From positions 4,936,001 to 5,000,000 of the forward strand of contig NZ_CP045740.1 of the NCBI RefSeq assembly GCF_009650765.1: 64,000 bases of DNA, given 5' to 3'. Origin of the DNA: Streptomyces sp. SUK 48. GTDB lineage: Bacteria > Actinomycetota > Actinomycetes > Streptomycetales > Streptomycetaceae. The notes below the pieces were generated by a model. It ran no database searches, was not told the origin of the DNA, and saw only the letters and a list, made by a program, of their open reading frames with translations. The position numbers and the translations under genes are program-made. Shown here in pieces: positions 61,752 through 64,000 of this stretch. Position 1 is the first letter of the stretch. Each line of letters begins with the position of its first letter.

Positions 61752-62834
61752 GTGACAGAAGCGATCCTCCTGGTCGGCGGCAAAGGCACCCGGTTGCGCC
61801 CGCTCACCGTGCACACGCCCAAGCCCATGGTCAGGGCCGCGGGCGTGCCGTTCCTCACCCACCAGCTGGCGAGGGCGAGAGCGGCGGGCGTCGAGCACAT
61901 CGTCCTTGCCACCAGCTATCTGGCCGAGGTCTTCGAGCCGTACTTCGGCGACGGCTCGGCGCTGGGCCTCCACCTCGAGTACGTCACCGAGGAGGAGCCC
62001 CTCGGCACCGGCGGGGCGATCCGCAACGTGGCCTCGCGGCTGCGCTCGGGACCCGACGAGCCGGTGCTGATCTTCAACGGCGACATCCTGACGGGCCTGG
62101 ACATCCGGGCCCTCGTCGACACCCACGAGTCGACGGGCGCGGACGTCTCGCTGCATCTGACGAAGGTGTCCGACCCGCGCGCCTACGGCCTGGTGCCGAC
62201 CGACGAGACGGGCCGGGTGCTGGCGTTCCTGGAGAAGCCGCAGACGCCCGAGGAGATCGTCACCGACCAGATCAACGCGGGGGCGTACGTCTTCCGGCGC
62301 TCGGTCATCGACGCGATCCCGGCGGGCCGGCCGGTGTCGGTGGAGCGCGAGACGTTCCCCCAGCTGCTCGCGGCCGGGGCGCATCTTCAGGGCATGGTCG
62401 ACTCGACGTACTGGCTGGACCTCGGCACCCCGGCCGCGTTCGTGCGCGGCTCGGCCGACCTGGTGCTCGGGCGCGCGCCGTCGCCCGCGGTGCCGGGGCG
62501 CTGCGGTGACCAGCTGGTGCTGCCGACGGCCCAGGTGGCGCCGGACGCGAAGCTGACCGGGGGCACGGTGGTGGGGGAGGGCGCGTTCGTCGCGGAAGGC
62601 GCGCGGGTCTTCGGCTCGACGATCCTGCCGGGCGCGGTCATCGAGCCCGGCGCGGTCATCACGGACTCCCTGATCGGCACCCGCGCCCGCGTCGGCACCC
62701 GCTCGGTCCTCACCGGCACGGTCATCGGCGACGGCGCGGTCATCGGCCCCGACAACGAGCTGTGCGAGGGGGCGCGGGTGTGGTGCGACGCGCGTATCCC
62801 GGCGGGCGCGGTGCGGTTCTCTTCCGACCAGTAG
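61752..62834 (+). CDS. GDP-mannose pyrophosphorylase-like NDP-sugar nucleotidyltransferase
   Basis: The 360-residue enzyme has the nucleotide-binding start ILLVGGKGTRLRPLT and TPKPMV, then GTGGAIRNV, FNGDIL (metal Asp) and FLEKP. A left-handed beta-helix tail of hexapeptide repeats follows (VIEPGAVITDSLIGTRARVG). It makes NDP-sugars, most likely GDP-mannose, for envelope glycans or glycolipids. GTG 61752 starts directly at the conserved motif. It pairs with the GT2/LCP genes to the left in an envelope-assembly neighbourhood. Confidence 0.92.
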   Translation: MTEAILLVGGKGTRLRPLTVHTPKPMVRAAGVPFLTHQLARARAAGVEHIVLATSYLAEVFEPYFGDGSALGLHLEYVTEEEPLGTGGAIRNVASRLRSGPDEPVLIFNGDILTGLDIRALVDTHESTGADVSLHLTKVSDPRAYGLVPTDETGRVLAFLEKPQTPEEIVTDQINAGAYVFRRSVIDAIPAGRPVSVERETFPQLLAAGAHLQGMVDSTYWLDLGTPAAFVRGSADLVLGRAPSPAVPGRCGDQLVLPTAQVAPDAKLTGGTVVGEGAFVAEGARVFGSTILPGAVIEPGAVITDSLIGTRARVGTRSVLTGTVIGDGAVIGPDNELCEGARVWCDARIPAGAVRFSSDQ

Positions 62835-62940
62835 TCCGGTGAGCCGGTGCGGCCACGGGGGGGGCCCGGCCCCTGACGGGGTGAGTGCGGGGCGGTGCCC
62901 CGGCTCCCTCGGGGATGGGGGCAGGCGGATCGCCGGGCGC

Positions 62941-62990
62941 GGCCGCGCGGTGGCTGGTCGCGCAGTTCCCCGCGCCCCTTCGGGACGGTC
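62941..62990. repeat. Dispersed intergenic repeat, copy 3 (reverse orientation)
   Basis: The reverse complement reads GGGGCGCGGGGAACTGCGCG followed by ACCAGCCAC, matching copy 2 with one change. It lies between convergent stops at 62834 and 63002. Confidence 0.7.
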
Positions 62991-63001
62991 GGGGACCCGG
63001 C

Positions 63002-63982
63002 TCAGAGCAGTCCGATGTCCACGCGAGGCATCTTCGGGACGCGCCGGGCCGGGGTGAGGCCGCTCAGGAGGATCAGCCGGGCCGCCCGGTGCCGCTGCCC
63101 GGCGTACGGCTCCAGCAGACGCAGCATCTCGGAGTCGTCCGCGTGCCGGTCACCGGCCAGCGCCCACCCCACGATCCCCGGCAGATGCAGGTCCCCGACC
63201 GTCACCTCGTCCGCCGCCCCATGGCTGCGCTGCACCACCTCCGCCGACGTCCACACCCCCACCCCCGGCACGACCTCCAGCCGCGCCCGGGCCTCACCCG
63301 GGGGCATCTCCACCGTCTGCTCCAGCCGCGCGGCCAACCGGACCGCCCGCAGGATCGTGGACGCGCGCTTGTCGTCGACCCCGGCCCGATGCCACTCCCA
63401 GGAGGGAATCAACGCCCAGGTCCGTGCCGCGGGCATGACGGACATCGGCCGCTCACCGAGCCCCGCCGGTCCCGGCGCGGGCTCCCCGAACCGCCGTACC
63501 AGCAACCGCCACGCCCGGTACGCCTCGTCCGTCGTGACCTTCTGCTCCAGCACCGACGGGATCAACGACTCCAGCACCAGCCCGGTCCGCGTGAGCCGCA
63601 GCCCCGGCCGCCGGTGCCGGGCCAGCGCCACCGCCCGGTGCCGGGGCACGAACGCCTCCGGCTCGTCGGCCGCCCCGAGCAGCGCGGGCAGACCGTCGAG
63701 CAGCCACTGTGCCCCCGGCCCCCACGCCTCGCCGAGCACCTCACCGCCGCACGCCCGTACCCGCAGCGTGCCGGGGCCGGCCGGGGTGCGGCACGCCCGC
63801 CACACGGACCCGTCCGCCGTGGCCCGGAACGTCGGATCGCCGGCCCCGCGCCGCAGCGGCCCGAGCACCAGGCCCAGATCGAGCGGCCCCTCGGGCACCC
63901 ACCGCCGCACCCGCGCGGGCACCGCGGCCTGCCGCGGTATCCCGCCCGCGCCGGCCGTAGGACCCGTACCGTCCGCGGACAC
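63002..63982 (-). CDS. AlkA-like 3-methyladenine DNA glycosylase (HhH-GPD)
   Basis: The 326-residue protein has a helix-hairpin-helix and catalytic region typical of HhH-GPD enzymes. LIPSVLEQKVTTDEAYRAWRLL is followed by RLEVVPGVGVWTSAEVV and the catalytic Asp in EVTVGDLHLPGIVGW. It should excise alkylated purines in base-excision repair. The GTG at 63982 is the first start seen, but the frame is open to the window edge, so the true start could lie beyond 64000. Confidence 0.88.
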   Translation of the reverse strand: MSADGTGPTAGAGGIPRQAAVPARVRRWVPEGPLDLGLVLGPLRRGAGDPTFRATADGSVWRACRTPAGPGTLRVRACGGEVLGEAWGPGAQWLLDGLPALLGAADEPEAFVPRHRAVALARHRRPGLRLTRTGLVLESLIPSVLEQKVTTDEAYRAWRLLVRRFGEPAPGPAGLGERPMSVMPAARTWALIPSWEWHRAGVDDKRASTILRAVRLAARLEQTVEMPPGEARARLEVVPGVGVWTSAEVVQRSHGAADEVTVGDLHLPGIVGWALAGDRHADDSEMLRLLEPYAGQRHRAARLILLSGLTPARRVPKMPRVDIGLL

Positions 63983-64000
63983 GCCGGCCTGCCCACCGCG

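Noticed and set aside
57615..62834. A very long open frame on the + strand (over 1,700 codons)
   Set aside because: Only its last 360 codons are a real gene (61752-62834). The rest is antisense to three LCP genes whose protein motifs are clear; high third-position GC keeps the opposite frame free of stops.

Overview
The window is chromosomal DNA from a Streptomyces-type actinomycete. GC is very high, with G or C in nearly every third codon position. Purine-rich ribosome sites precede many genes, and GTG/TTG starts and 4-base gene overlaps are common. The gene content (hut, purKE, SigF-family sigma factor, LCP proteins, AfsA/TetR gamma-butyrolactone genes) is typical of the genus.

Left accessory region (about 0.9-19.9 kb): a candidate specialised-metabolite cluster. 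Regulation comes first: an AfsA-type butyrolactone synthase (2596-3579, -), a divergent ScbR/ArpA-type TetR receptor (3640-4290) and an atypical, JadR1-like OmpR regulator that carries a TTA codon (4700-5389). Two acyl-CoA dehydrogenase-like genes (5545-8078, -) diverge from a long + strand run. That run holds a homocitrate/isopropylmalate synthase-like enzyme, a LysW amino-group carrier protein (AmCP), a LysX-like ATP-grasp ligase, an ArgC/LysY-like reductase, an ArgB/LysZ-like kinase, a class I glutamine amidotransferase, a Leu/Glu dehydrogenase-like enzyme, an AMP-forming acyl ligase (interrupted by an apparent 1-base frameshift), a PLP aminotransferase and an FAH-family protein. A MerR regulator and a divergent MFS exporter close it. 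I read it as an AmCP-tethered pathway to a non-proteinogenic amino acid or related product. Its carrier ends in Gln, not the usual Glu, and no dedicated release hydrolase is recognisable.

Middle region (20-34 kb): an RpiR regulator with a strong palindrome in front of it; four roadblock/PATAN-like genes without a GTPase partner; a LysA-like PLP decarboxylase; the histidine-utilisation operon hutU-M20 amidohydrolase-hutF-hutI; and a SigF/SigI-type sigma factor with STAS and HATPase partners. A repeat-rich non-coding stretch of about 0.8 kb follows.

Right core region (34-64 kb): a cell-surface group (LPQTG and LADTG proteins, a DUF916-like protein and a second apparently frameshifted gene); a POT peptide transporter; an OmpR two-component system; GtrA; purK-purE; an M19 dipeptidase; two VOC proteins and a CGNR regulator; UDP-glucose dehydrogenase; a canonical acyl-CoA dehydrogenase; a Cys-rich copper-storage-like protein; five LytR-CpsA-Psr (LCP) proteins with a GT2 glycosyltransferase, a thioesterase, a TIGR03089 protein and a GDP-mannose pyrophosphorylase-like enzyme; and an AlkA-like DNA glycosylase at the right edge. 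Strong stem-loop terminators separate most convergent units. No rRNA, tRNA, CRISPR array, transposase or integrase was recognised.
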